Assembly: GCA_017935645.1 (NCBI GenBank)
Contig: JAGBHF010000094.1
Coordinates: 1-46,693, forward strand
Direction: 5' to 3'
DNA length: 46,693 nt
Origin: Bacteroidaceae bacterium
GTDB taxonomy: Bacteria; Bacteroidota; Bacteroidia; Bacteroidales; Barnesiellaceae_A
Shown one piece after another: positions 16,540 through 25,278 of this stretch. The notes under the pieces were generated by a model. That model had not been told where the DNA came from, did not search any database, and was given only the letters and a program-made list of their open reading frames with translations. Made by a program: the position numbers and the translations under genes. The stretch's first letter is position 1. Each line of letters opens with the position of its first letter.

Positions 16540-17400
16540 TCAGTACTTGTTGATATGGTGACAGTTGAATGCTTGTTCGTCTATAACGGTGTCATTGGGT
16601 ACTGTAACCTCGGTAAGACGGGGACATTTGTTGAAAGCTCGCCACTTAATCTCTTTTACCGAGCGAGGTATTGTGATACTCTCAAGTGATGTACACTCTT
16701 CAAATGCTTGCTCGTCAATAAGTTCTACGGTTTCGCCCATGTCAACCCTCTTAAGGTTTATACACTCACTAAAGGCTTTTCTGCCTATTACTTCTACCCC
16801 ATTACATATTTTTACTTCCTCCAATTTCTTGCAATTCCAAAATGCAATTTCGCTTATTCTTTTTAGTGTACCGGGGATGACAATCGACTGCAAGTGGGTG
16901 TGAGCAAAGGCTCGATAACCTATCTCTTTTACATTTTCATGAATAGTTATGTGTGAAAATCCTGTAGCATTAAAGGTCCACTCCTCTATTTTAGTAACAC
17001 CTTTAGGAATAATAAATGACTTTAATTCCCAGCACAAGCAGAAAGCATAAGAACCTATCGAAGTAACGCTGTCGGGTAGCTTGATGTGAGCCAGATTGGT
17101 GCATTGTCCAAAGGTGTAGAATCCAACCCTTTGCAAGTTGTCACCTACTACCACTTCTTGCAGATTTTTACATCGGCAGAAGGCATGGTCGCATATTTCT
17201 ATCAAAGAGTCGGGTAAAGTAATTGAGATAAGGTCATTGTTGTCGAAAAATGCTTTCTCTCCAATACGGGTGAGATTACCCTCAAACTCTACACAACCAC
17301 AACCGTCGACATAATTGTGTGACAAAATAGGTGCATCGAAGCAGTCGTCATTGAAGTTGATTGCTGCAGTAGATTGATATTTAAGAACAGAATTTTCCAT
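16540..17400 (-). CDS. BspA-type leucine-rich-repeat protein without signal peptide
   Basis: The protein has 286 residues made almost wholly of about nine LRR_5 repeats of roughly 23 residues, each of the form I-x-x-x-AF-x-x-C-x-x-L-x-x-I-x-I-P-x-S-V, from about residue 38 to the C-terminus. The N-terminus (MENSVLKYQSTAAINFNDD) is hydrophilic, so no secretion signal is visible. There is no C-terminal sorting domain either, unlike the surface LRR protein at the right edge. LRR proteins of this type bind other proteins; partner and role are unknown. It has its own promoter and is divergent from the patatin-like gene. The repeats have drifted from one another, unlike the near-identical ones at the right edge. 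Confidence 0.9.
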   Translation of the reverse strand: MENSVLKYQSTAAINFNDDCFDAPILSHNYVDGCGCVEFEGNLTRIGEKAFFDNNDLISITLPDSLIEICDHAFCRCKNLQEVVVGDNLQRVGFYTFGQCTNLAHIKLPDSVTSIGSYAFCLCWELKSFIIPKGVTKIEEWTFNATGFSHITIHENVKEIGYRAFAHTHLQSIVIPGTLKRISEIAFWNCKKLEEVKICNGVEVIGRKAFSECINLKRVDMGETVELIDEQAFEECTSLESITIPRSVKEIKWRAFNKCPRLTEVTVPNDTVIDEQAFNCHHINKY

Positions 17401-17439
17401 ACTATAAACGGATTAAGAAATTAAGGTTTTTCAGACATC

Positions 17440-17470
17440 CAAATTTAAAACTTTTTACGCAAATATGCAA
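17440..17470 (-). promoter_or_regulatory. promoter for the LRR gene
   Basis: On the minus strand TTG is separated by 20 bases from TAAATTTG, a full match to TAnnTTTG. It lies about 40 bases before the LRR gene's ATG. Confidence 0.6.
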
Positions 17471-17514
17471 GTGTTGAAGTTGTGAAATATGATAAATAGT
17501 ATTTTTATAAAATC

Positions 17515-17545
17515 TTGCAGATGGTTTAAAAAAAAGCTATCTTCG
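17515..17545 (+). promoter_or_regulatory. probable promoter for the patatin/GH13 pair
   Basis: TTG is followed 20 bases later by TATCTTCG, one mismatch from TAnnTTTG, and ends 22 bases before the patatin ATG. Confidence 0.45.
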
Positions 17546-17567
17546 CAGAATAATCAAAGTATAAGTT

Positions 17568-18386
17568 ATGTTTTGGTTTGGAAAGAAAACGCAGGAGATA
17601 CAACGCCCCTATCATATAGGCTTGGCGTTGGGTGGTGGCGGAGCACGCGGTTTTGCACATGTAGGTGTGCTGCGTGCGCTTGAGCAGTATGGTATAAAAC
17701 CTGATGTAATATCAGGTACAAGTGCAGGCTCGATAATTGCGGCGCTGTATGCCGATGGATATGCACCGCAACACATCATACGATTGTTTAGCGAGGTAAA
17801 TGTTAAAGAGCTTGTTGATGTGACTATGCCACGTGAAAGCTTGCTTAAACTTGACAAGTTTGTGAACTTTATTGACAAGAGATTACACTCAAAGCGCATC
17901 GAGGAGCTGAAAATTCCCACTTATATTGTGGCAACAGACTTCGACCATGGTAAGAGTGTAGCCTTTGATAAGGGTGACTTGGCTATACGCATTGCGGCGT
18001 CATGTTCTATCCCTATTGTTTTCCCGCCTGTTGTAATCGATGGAGTGCACTATGTCGACGGAGGTGTTATGTGCAACCTGCCGGCTACTCCTATTCGCGA
18101 GCTGTGCGATGTGTTGATAGCTGTTAATGTATCGCCTATGGGCAGTGATCAATATGAGCACAATCTGTTGTCTATTGCTCATAGGGCTTACAATTTCTTG
18201 TCGTCGGGTAATGTCTTTCCGGATATGGCCAAATGTGATATTTTGATAGAGAGTGAAGATGTAAGTAATTATAATGTGTTTGATATTAATGAGCAGGAAA
18301 AGATAGAATCTATTGGATATCAAGCAGCTATAGAGGTCTTGAGAAATCTTCCCGAAGAGAAAAAGAAACAGTTAAGCATACGATAA
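17568..18386 (+). CDS. patatin-like phospholipase
   Basis: This is a serine lipase of the patatin/RssA type, hydrolysing acyl esters of (phospho)lipids. The oxyanion-hole loop GGGGARG is at residues 22-28, the nucleophile elbow GTSAG at 50-54 (Ser52), and the catalytic Asp in DGG at 164-166, so the Ser-Asp dyad is complete. The protein has 272 residues, with no signal peptide or extra domain, so it is probably cytoplasmic or peripherally membrane-bound. It ends four bases before the GH13 gene, with which it is likely co-transcribed. The natural substrate is unknown. Confidence 0.92.
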   Translation: MFWFGKKTQEIQRPYHIGLALGGGGARGFAHVGVLRALEQYGIKPDVISGTSAGSIIAALYADGYAPQHIIRLFSEVNVKELVDVTMPRESLLKLDKFVNFIDKRLHSKRIEELKIPTYIVATDFDHGKSVAFDKGDLAIRIAASCSIPIVFPPVVIDGVHYVDGGVMCNLPATPIRELCDVLIAVNVSPMGSDQYEHNLLSIAHRAYNFLSSGNVFPDMAKCDILIESEDVSNYNVFDINEQEKIESIGYQAAIEVLRNLPEEKKKQLSIR

Positions 18387-18390
18387 TAAT

Positions 18391-20097
18391 ATGAAAGAAA
18401 AAATAGTTATATATCAGGTACTTCCGCGATTGTTCTCTAACACTTGTGAGCATTGTATACCATTTGGTTCTATCGAGCAGAATGGTGTGGGTAAGCTCAA
18501 CCACTTTACGCCTCAGGTGTTGAGTGAGATTAAATCGCTGGGTATAACACACATCTGGTATACTGGAGTAATAGAACATGCTACTCAGACCAATTATAGC
18601 GAATATGGTATTCGTCCCAATAATCCCTATGTAGTAAAAGGTAAAGCCGGTTCGCCTTATGCCATTAGTGACTATTACGATATAGCACCCGACTTGGCCG
18701 AAGATGTACCTAATCGCATGCAAGAGTATGAAGCGCTTGTGTCGCGCACACACGATGCCGGTATGAAGGTTATAATGGACTTTGTGCCCAATCATGTGGC
18801 TCGTGAATACTACTCCGATGCTATGCCCGATACAGCAGAACAGCTGGGTGCGCGTGACGATAAGGAGAAGCAGTTCGACCCGCAAAATAACTTCTATTAT
18901 ATACCGCGACAACGCTTTTCGCCTCGTTTCTTTATCGGACAAAATACAACGAATGAGTATAATGAATTTCCTGCTCGGGCTACCGGAAATGACCGTTTTG
19001 ATGCTTATCCCGAGAATCATGACTGGTATGAAACGGTAAAACTCAATTATGGCGTTGACTATCTTGACTGGCGCAAACAACACTTCTTTCCTATACCCAA
19101 CACATGGTACAAGATGCGCGATATATTGTTGTTCTGGTGTAGTAAAGGAGTAGATGGATTTAGGTGCGATATGGTGCATATGGTTCCGGTGGAATTTTGG
19201 CATTGGGCTATAGCGCAAATTAAACGAGAGTACCCCCATATTATATTTATTGCCGAGATATACGACCCCTCGTTGTATCGCTCGTACATTGAGTACGGAC
19301 AGTTTGATTATCTCTATGACAAGGTAGGCTTGTATGACAAGTTGCGTGAGATAGAGTGCTATGATGTATCGGCGGCACAACTCTCCTATTGTTGGCAATC
19401 GCTCGACGGACTTTCGGGCAATATGCTCAATTTCCTTGAAAATCATGATGAACAGCGTTACGCTTCACTACAATATGCCGGTGAGGCTTCGAGTGTGTTG
19501 CCGTCGCTTGTTGTATCGGCAACGATGAGTACAGCTCCCATGATGATATATTTTGGTCAAGAGCTTGGAGAACGTGCACTTGATGCCGAAGGATTCAGTG
19601 GACGCGATGGTCGCACAACAATATTCGATTACTGGAGTGTACCCACTGTGCGAGCTTGGTATAATAATGGTAAATGCAATACCGAAAACCTTACCCCCGA
19701 GCAGTGTTCATTGCGAGAGATGTACAAGCAGATACTTACCTTGTGCAATACCGAACAGGCTATTGCGAAAGGCAACTTCTTTGACTTGATGTACGTCAAT
19801 TTCGACAATGGAGAGTTTGACCCACATCGTCACTACGCATATCTGCGCTATACCAATGACGAAATATTGCTTATAGCAGTTAACTTTGGTACACAAAGTC
19901 GCGATATTGCCATTAACATACCGCAATTGTCCCTTGATATGATGGGTGTCGACTCGGCAGCGTACGAAGCTACTGAATTGCTGAGTGGTGCAAAAGCATC
20001 AAAGTACCTGCATAGGGCCATACCTTTTACAACATCGGTTGATGCCAAGGGTGCTGTGATATGGAAAATTAAAAATCCGAAAAAAAACATTCAATAA
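18391..20097 (+). CDS. GH13 alpha-amylase family glycosidase, cytoplasmic
   Basis: This is a glycoside hydrolase or transferase acting on alpha-glucans. Conserved regions are DFVPNH (130-135), GFRCDMVHM with nucleophile Asp260, FIAEIYD with acid/base Glu289, and FLENHDEQR with Asp353. All three catalytic acids are therefore present. The length is 568, with an (alpha/beta)8 barrel followed by a beta-rich C-terminal domain (about 480-568). No signal peptide is visible, so it would act on internal glycogen or imported maltodextrins rather than on extracellular starch. It is translated directly behind the patatin-like gene. GH13 subfamily and exact specificity cannot be given by eye. Confidence 0.93.
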   Translation: MKEKIVIYQVLPRLFSNTCEHCIPFGSIEQNGVGKLNHFTPQVLSEIKSLGITHIWYTGVIEHATQTNYSEYGIRPNNPYVVKGKAGSPYAISDYYDIAPDLAEDVPNRMQEYEALVSRTHDAGMKVIMDFVPNHVAREYYSDAMPDTAEQLGARDDKEKQFDPQNNFYYIPRQRFSPRFFIGQNTTNEYNEFPARATGNDRFDAYPENHDWYETVKLNYGVDYLDWRKQHFFPIPNTWYKMRDILLFWCSKGVDGFRCDMVHMVPVEFWHWAIAQIKREYPHIIFIAEIYDPSLYRSYIEYGQFDYLYDKVGLYDKLREIECYDVSAAQLSYCWQSLDGLSGNMLNFLENHDEQRYASLQYAGEASSVLPSLVVSATMSTAPMMIYFGQELGERALDAEGFSGRDGRTTIFDYWSVPTVRAWYNNGKCNTENLTPEQCSLREMYKQILTLCNTEQAIAKGNFFDLMYVNFDNGEFDPHRHYAYLRYTNDEILLIAVNFGTQSRDIAINIPQLSLDMMGVDSAAYEATELLSGAKASKYLHRAIPFTTSVDAKGAVIWKIKNPKKNIQ

Positions 20098-20144
20098 GGA
20101 ACAAAAAAGTCAACCAAATTGTGCGATTAAAACAAACATAGTTT

Positions 20145-20152
20145 TAACTTTG
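20145..20152 (+). promoter_or_regulatory. Bacteroidota -7 element (TAACTTTG) for prs
   Basis: It matches TAnnTTTG fully, 38 bases before the prs ATG. A TTG lies upstream at a spacing of 23, a little longer than usual. Confidence 0.55.
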
Positions 20153-20190
20153 CAGAAAAATTTCAACAGCTACAATATCTTATAATATCT

Positions 20191-21129
20191 ATGGAACAAA
20201 CAACTCCTTTTAAGGTTTTCTCAGGTACAAATTCTCGCTATTTGGCAGAGAAAATTTGTAACAGTCTCGGTTGTGAATTGGGACAAATGAAAATTCAACA
20301 CTTTGCAGATGGTGAGTTTGCAGTATCGTTCGAAGAGTCTATTCGTGGTGTAGAGGTATACCTTGTACAATCTACATTCCCCAGCTCCGACAACTTGATG
20401 GAACTTCTCCTTATGGTAGACGCTGCCAAGCGTGCTTCTGCTAAGACTATCAATGCCGTTATCCCCTATTTCGGTTGGGCACGTCAAGACCGTAAAGATA
20501 AACCCCGTGTATCAATCGGTGCCAAACTTATTGCCGATCTCTTGAGTGCTGCCGGTATCGACCGTCTTATTACTATGGACCTTCACGCCGACCAAATTCA
20601 AGGTTTCTTTGATGTTCCCGTAGACCACCTCTATGCTTCATCGGTATTTATTCCTTACATTGAGTCGCTTAAACTTGATAACATGGCTATTGCTACTCCC
20701 GACGTTGGTGGCTCGAAACGTGCAAGCACTTATGCCAAGTACTTGAATTGTCCTCTCGTATTGTGCGACAAGAAGCGCAATAAACCCAATGAGGTTGCTG
20801 AGATGACTGTTATTGGCGACGTAGAAGGTAAGGATGTAATACTTATTGACGATATGGTTGATACAGCCGGTACTATTACTAAGGCTGCCAACTTGATGAT
20901 GAGTTGGGGTGCTAAGTCGGTACGTGCTATTGCCAGCCACGCTGTTATGAGCGATCCCGCTTCGCAACGTGTACAAGATTCGCAACTTACCGAGATGATA
21001 TTTACCGATAGTATTCCTTATACCAAGGATTGTACCAAGGTACACATCTTGTCAATTGCCGACTTGTTTGCCGATACTATCCGTCGCGTTAATAGCAACA
21101 AGTCTATCTCTTCACAATATCTTCTGTAA
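20191..21129 (+). CDS. prs: ribose-phosphate pyrophosphokinase
   Basis: It makes PRPP from ribose 5-phosphate and ATP, the precursor of purines, pyrimidines, histidine, tryptophan and NAD. The sequence is colinear with class I PRPP synthetases: FSGTNSRYLAEKI at the start, FADGEFAVSFEESIRG, PYFGWARQDRKDKPRVSIGAKLIADLL, the TMDLHADQIQGFFD metal-binding stretch, and the PRPP-binding loop VILIDDMVDTAGTI near 216-229. At 312 residues it is full length. It stands alone between its own promoter and a terminator. Confidence 0.97.
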   Translation: MEQTTPFKVFSGTNSRYLAEKICNSLGCELGQMKIQHFADGEFAVSFEESIRGVEVYLVQSTFPSSDNLMELLLMVDAAKRASAKTINAVIPYFGWARQDRKDKPRVSIGAKLIADLLSAAGIDRLITMDLHADQIQGFFDVPVDHLYASSVFIPYIESLKLDNMAIATPDVGGSKRASTYAKYLNCPLVLCDKKRNKPNEVAEMTVIGDVEGKDVILIDDMVDTAGTITKAANLMMSWGAKSVRAIASHAVMSDPASQRVQDSQLTEMIFTDSIPYTKDCTKVHILSIADLFADTIRRVNSNKSISSQYLL

Positions 21130-21159
21130 GAAGAGATACATTGTGTAAATAATTATATC

Positions 21160-21212
21160 AACAACTCATATAGATACATCCTTTATAGTAGTGTCTGTGT
21201 GGGTTGTTTTTT
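21160..21212 (+). terminator. terminator after prs
   Basis: The arms AACAACTCA and TGGGTTGTT pair over nine positions with one G-U. A smaller inner stem (GATAC with GTGTC) sits inside, and six T follow. Confidence 0.55.
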
Positions 21213-21246
21213 CTAATAGCTATGAAAATCAATTAATTATACAGTT

Positions 21247-24132
21247 ATGAAGTCATTAAAAAACACTCTTGCTATCGTATTGTCTCTGCTTCTATGCACA
21301 CCGGTCTTTGCCCTGCGACCTCAGAGACTCGAACAACTTAAAGGTGATAGCCAATCAATTATTGAGAATGTTATAAAACGTAAAAGTGACTATCGTCGTG
21401 CACTGAAGGTTGAGAATACAACTCCTAATGCTCAAACATATGCATATACATGGGGTACTCTGGAGAATGAGGATGGTACGACTTGGTATTACACCCAATC
21501 ATTTGAAGAGCGTGATTGGTACATAGGTTCGTCAGAGATTGTTATTTACAACAACAATTTTCAGGAGATGAGTAAACTCAATGTCGTTATTCCGCAAGAT
21601 ATGAATGTAAATGACATTGCTCCCGTATATTTCATTACATCACAATTCTTTGATACCGATGCAAGCAGTGTGGAGATTCCGGTATTTGTCCATGCCGTAG
21701 ATAATGGTGCGCAGATAAATAAAGTGTATGTATATAATCTTAACGGTGAGAAGGTACAAGAGTATGACTCTCGCTCTATGATATACTTTACAGCAGCCAA
21801 TGACTACCGTCGTGTATTGTTGGTAAATGAGATAAACGGTGATATGATAATAGACATCATGACTCCGGCTGAGGGTGATGGCGTGCCTACATCCGAACAT
21901 CAATTTGTAATAGACCAAGACTTGCTCTACTATAGCAATGGTCCGGCACTCAGTTACTATTCACTCGAAGGCAATCCATATTATAGCATTGCACACTTTG
22001 AGAAGCCCTGTATGGATGGCATGGACCCCGAAACATTTGTTCCCACTCAAGCTCCCGATAACTATTTGGTTGTAAAAACATACGACCAAAAATTTGAGAG
22101 AGTCGATTCGCTGAAAGTCTCTTTAGATGCAACTGACGAAAATGCCACTTACGGTTTTGCTTCGTTGGGTATGTTGTCGTATAACGATGTAAGATTGGGT
22201 GAATTTACTAATGACAATCAACGCAACTACATCATTACCCACTACGAATATTTTGCACAGAGTGATGAATTTACATACCATTTCAAGGTATATGATCAAG
22301 AAGGAAATTATGTAAAGACTATTGTTGAAAACACCAATTCATGGTTTGGGTTGAGTAATGTTGAGGGTTGTGAAGAGCAAATGGCATTCTTGAAAATGAC
22401 CGACGAAGGTCAGGTTATGGAAATGATTGATATTCCGTCGTGCAAGGTAGCTGCCGTATTTCCTGCTGTAGTAGATGGCTATCGTATCTCGACAACCCTC
22501 GACCGTTATCCCGTTGGTGACGATTATCAATATGTTATCGGTCTGAGCCAAGCCGAGACAGATGAGAATGGCGATGCTATTGCTCGCATTTGTTGGTACA
22601 ATCGTGACTGTACAGTCGACCACTATGTAAAGTTCAATATAGGCAAGAATGCCGAGGGCTTTACACCTTATATTGCCAGCTATGTACTTGACCCCTACTT
22701 GTTCAATACCGACAGCAAGCGTGAATACTTCTACCTGGCAATGAATAAACGCACCGATGGTAGCGATGTGCTCGATAAGACACTATACCTCGCCGATGAA
22801 AATGGCAACGTACTGCGCACCATCAAACCCGAGGAGGGTAATGAGATTGAGTTCTCGAGTGGCGATATATTTGACTATCACACAGCCTACCCCAAGATGG
22901 TGTTGTCATTCTACAATGGTGAGAAGGATGCCTTTGAACTTCAATACTTCAATCTACCCTTCGACACCTTTACAAGTGGCGGTGATGGCTCGCAAGACAA
23001 TCCTTATGTCATAACAACCCCCGGTGAGTTAGCTCAAATGCACAACTACGTCGATGCCAACTTTGTGCTTGGTAATGATATTGATATGAGCGAATATCCT
23101 CGCCCGTACATTGCTCCTGTTGAGTTTATGGGTACATTTGATGGTAATAATTACTTCATATCAAATATAGAGCTTAATAATGGCGGTATGTTTGATATAT
23201 TGCATCATGGAACCGTAAAGAACCTACAGCTTCAATCGCCAATATTAAATATAGGCGATAACAATATCGACATGGGTATCATTGCCAATAGTTCGGTACA
23301 ATCGACCATAGAGAATGTACACGTATATGATGCCAAAATTTATGGCAACGGCGATAACCGCAATTCTGTAGGTGGTATATTGGGTCAGGGTGAATATACC
23401 GAAATCAATGCTGTATCGATGTTGCGTGCCGAAGAGCTATATGAGATAAATAATTTTGGTGGTATTGTGGGCTTTATAAACAGTAGCAAAATAAATGCAG
23501 CTGTTGCATCGGGAAGAATGGATTATGCCAAGAACTTTGGTGGTATTGCTTCACATGTTTCTTGTAGCGAAATTCGCAATGCACACACTGATTTTGACCT
23601 TCTCTTCCCTCAAAAAGCAGGTGGTATTGTTGCTGTCTTAGATGGATCTATATTTAGTGCTACTATTGAGCATTGCTACTCAACAAGTTGTGCTATCGGC
23701 GAGCTTGAAGAAGATTCTCCTATGCACGATTTCAAGGATATTGTCCACACCAACATAGATGGTACAATAAACGGATGTGTCGGCAATGAAGAAATGGAAG
23801 GCAACCGAGCATTTTTCGAGAACCTTGGCTTTGCTTATGGCAATACACTCGATGCTCCTTGGGTGGGTGACGGTGTTCCTGTCCTTTACTTCGAAAACGA
23901 GCGCCATAGTACTCCTACTATCGAGGCTGTAGAGAGTGGAGTCGTATTCAATGGTGCAACCGTGTTTGTTGCTGATGCACACAATATATCATTGTACAAC
24001 ATGCAAGGTCAACTTGTTGTAACAACACAAGGTACAACACTTGATGTAAGCCATGTAGCCAATGGTATCTATGTAGTAACGGCTATCAGTATTCAAGGCG
24101 AACAACGTACCCGCAAAGTTGTAGTGCGATAA
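21247..24132 (+). CDS. large secreted protein with C-terminal sorting domain, unknown function
   Basis: The protein has 961 residues. The signal peptide is residues 1-22 (LLLCTPVFA). Residues about 50-570 form a beta-rich region with several segments resembling propeller-type repeats that I cannot assign. A change occurs at GGDGSQDNPYVITTPGELA (about 577-595), which opens a right-handed beta-helix/GLUG-like region with repeated GGI motifs (about 600-800). The last 70 residues (ISLYNMQGQLV ... VANGIYVVTAIS ... RKVVVR) look like a type IX secretion-type C-terminal sorting domain. The product is therefore probably exported and cell-surface attached or released. It stands alone between two terminators. 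No catalytic motif was seen. Adhesin or glycan-binding roles are only guesses. Confidence 0.85.
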   Translation: MKSLKNTLAIVLSLLLCTPVFALRPQRLEQLKGDSQSIIENVIKRKSDYRRALKVENTTPNAQTYAYTWGTLENEDGTTWYYTQSFEERDWYIGSSEIVIYNNNFQEMSKLNVVIPQDMNVNDIAPVYFITSQFFDTDASSVEIPVFVHAVDNGAQINKVYVYNLNGEKVQEYDSRSMIYFTAANDYRRVLLVNEINGDMIIDIMTPAEGDGVPTSEHQFVIDQDLLYYSNGPALSYYSLEGNPYYSIAHFEKPCMDGMDPETFVPTQAPDNYLVVKTYDQKFERVDSLKVSLDATDENATYGFASLGMLSYNDVRLGEFTNDNQRNYIITHYEYFAQSDEFTYHFKVYDQEGNYVKTIVENTNSWFGLSNVEGCEEQMAFLKMTDEGQVMEMIDIPSCKVAAVFPAVVDGYRISTTLDRYPVGDDYQYVIGLSQAETDENGDAIARICWYNRDCTVDHYVKFNIGKNAEGFTPYIASYVLDPYLFNTDSKREYFYLAMNKRTDGSDVLDKTLYLADENGNVLRTIKPEEGNEIEFSSGDIFDYHTAYPKMVLSFYNGEKDAFELQYFNLPFDTFTSGGDGSQDNPYVITTPGELAQMHNYVDANFVLGNDIDMSEYPRPYIAPVEFMGTFDGNNYFISNIELNNGGMFDILHHGTVKNLQLQSPILNIGDNNIDMGIIANSSVQSTIENVHVYDAKIYGNGDNRNSVGGILGQGEYTEINAVSMLRAEELYEINNFGGIVGFINSSKINAAVASGRMDYAKNFGGIASHVSCSEIRNAHTDFDLLFPQKAGGIVAVLDGSIFSATIEHCYSTSCAIGELEEDSPMHDFKDIVHTNIDGTINGCVGNEEMEGNRAFFENLGFAYGNTLDAPWVGDGVPVLYFENERHSTPTIEAVESGVVFNGATVFVADAHNISLYNMQGQLVVTTQGTTLDVSHVANGIYVVTAISIQGEQRTRKVVVR

Positions 24133-24154
24133 GAGAAAAATCATAGATAAACTT

Positions 24155-24195
24155 AAAATCCGGTCACATACATAGGCATGTGACCGGATTTTTTT
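24155..24195 (+). terminator. strong terminator after the large secreted protein gene
   Basis: The perfect arms AATCCGGTCACAT and ATGTGACCGGATT enclose an eight-base loop and run into seven T. This is one of the clearest terminators in the window. Confidence 0.9.
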
Positions 24196-24197
24196 GC

Positions 24198-24205
24198 TAC
24201 TTTTG
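24198..24205 (+). promoter_or_regulatory. -7 element (TACTTTTG) for the small YqaE gene
   Basis: It is a full match to TAnnTTTG placed directly behind the terminator T-run, about 70 bases before the small gene. The -33 box is not evident because the terminator arm occupies that place. Confidence 0.4.
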
Positions 24206-24274
24206 CTGTGGATACACAAGAATGTCGATGTCCGATAAATAAACCGATTGTTGATACTTTAATATCGTCGTATT

Positions 24275-24445
24275 ATGTCTTGTTTCAGAGTTCTATTATG
24301 TATAATCTTTCCCCCTCTTGCTGTAATAGATAAAGGCTGTGGGTCGATAGCCATTGTTACAATACTTACTTTGTGTGGCTGGATACCCGGAGTTATAGGA
24401 GCCTTGGTTATACTCAACAATAATAGCTCGGAGAAGAATAATTAA
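24275..24445 (+). CDS. YqaE/Pmp3 family small membrane protein
   Basis: This is a 56-residue protein, short enough to be missed by length-filtered gene callers. It carries the family signature: FPPLAVIDKGCGS (about 12-24), then LTLCGWIPGVIGALVIL (about 31-47). Two hydrophobic helices are joined by the conserved KGCG turn, with a hydrophilic tail SSEKNN. Pmp3/YqaE proteins sit in the cytoplasmic membrane and are linked to membrane potential and stress in other organisms. The role in Bacteroidota is not established. It has a -7 element upstream and is convergent with the NYN-domain gene, whose end is 22 bases away. Confidence 0.85.
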   Translation: MSCFRVLLCIIFPPLAVIDKGCGSIAIVTILTLCGWIPGVIGALVILNNNSSEKNN

Positions 24446-24467
24446 GCCCTCAACACTCCCCCATTTT

Positions 24468-25079
24468 CTATTTATTTACATGAGCGCATAGCTGTTTTAC
24501 AAGCTCTTGGTTCTCGGCCATCTGTTCGGCTATGTCTATATGTAATGTAGCTTCCTCCTTTAGCAGTCGAGATATACCGGTGGATGAGTCGAAATTTCCG
24601 GTGAGAAGTATTACGTTTATCTTCATAGCCTTCAGCTTCTTTATGAGCATCTCGTGGTCGGCATCACCGGTTATGAGTACAACATAGTCAAACTTGCGAA
24701 TGGCTGCCAATTCGTATGCCTCAAGTGCATACCATACATCAATGCCCTTTTCAATAACATTGCCGTCAATCTCGCGCAAATGTTTGTAGTGAAATATTAC
24801 ATCATTGGCAATAAGTGTATCTTCGAAGTATCTTTCGGAGTAGAGTAGATTTTTGGCATTCGCATCCGATGCACGATATCGTCCTCTGAAGAAGTGGCTC
24901 TCGGTTATATGACAACGCTTCTTGTCAATGCCACTATCTTCGGCAACTTTCAAGCGTATGAATTGCATCAATTGCGTTATGTCTATTCGCAATGAAAGTG
25001 TTTGCAACAAACTTTTATCTATCTTGGCATAATATCCGCCATCTATAAACAGGCCTATTGATATTGTATTGGTATTCAT
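24468..25079 (-). CDS. NYN (PIN-like) domain protein, LabA/DUF88 type
   Basis: The protein has 203 residues. The NYN fold belongs to the PIN-like nuclease superfamily and is expected to bind or cut RNA with a metal ion. Acidic residues sit where expected: SIGLFIDGGYY (Asp13) at the first strand, a middle acidic helix around GIDVWYALEAYELA, and VVLITGDADHEML for the later Asp cluster. The C-terminal 40 residues are helical. No signal peptide is present, so it is cytoplasmic. It has its own -7 element and no operon partner. The target RNA is unknown. Confidence 0.88.
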   Translation of the reverse strand: MNTNTISIGLFIDGGYYAKIDKSLLQTLSLRIDITQLMQFIRLKVAEDSGIDKKRCHITESHFFRGRYRASDANAKNLLYSERYFEDTLIANDVIFHYKHLREIDGNVIEKGIDVWYALEAYELAAIRKFDYVVLITGDADHEMLIKKLKAMKINVILLTGNFDSSTGISRLLKEEATLHIDIAEQMAENQELVKQLCAHVNK

Positions 25080-25111
25080 ATCTGTGATTTTATGTTATGG
25101 TTAACCTTCTA

Positions 25112-25119
25112 CAAAGGTA
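25112..25119 (-). promoter_or_regulatory. -7 element (TACCTTTG on the minus strand) for the NYN gene
   Basis: It is a full TAnnTTTG match 33 bases before the ATG. A -33 TTG is not evident. Confidence 0.45.
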
Positions 25120-25212
25120 TAAAAAGGTGTGCGAAGAAAAGCATTTTTACTTGTTCTTTTCTGCCAAAGCATTCCTATATTATCTACATATAACGATTAT
25201 TGGGTTAATGAT

Positions 25213-25254
25213 AAAAAAAATTGAGGCCACACCATGTAGGATGTAGCCTCAATT
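25213..25254 (-). terminator. terminator after the TPR gene
   Basis: Read on the minus strand, AATTGAGGC and GCCTCAATT form the stem, with ACA/TGT pairing continuing inside, followed by eight T. It ends the gyrA-TPR transcription unit. Confidence 0.85.
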
Positions 25255-25278
25255 TATTTTATAACTTACGATTGCTTA

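Noticed and set aside
18328..19446. 372-codon open frame on the minus strand
   Set aside because: It is antisense to the GH13 gene, which has all its catalytic motifs. The antisense product has no recognisable pattern.
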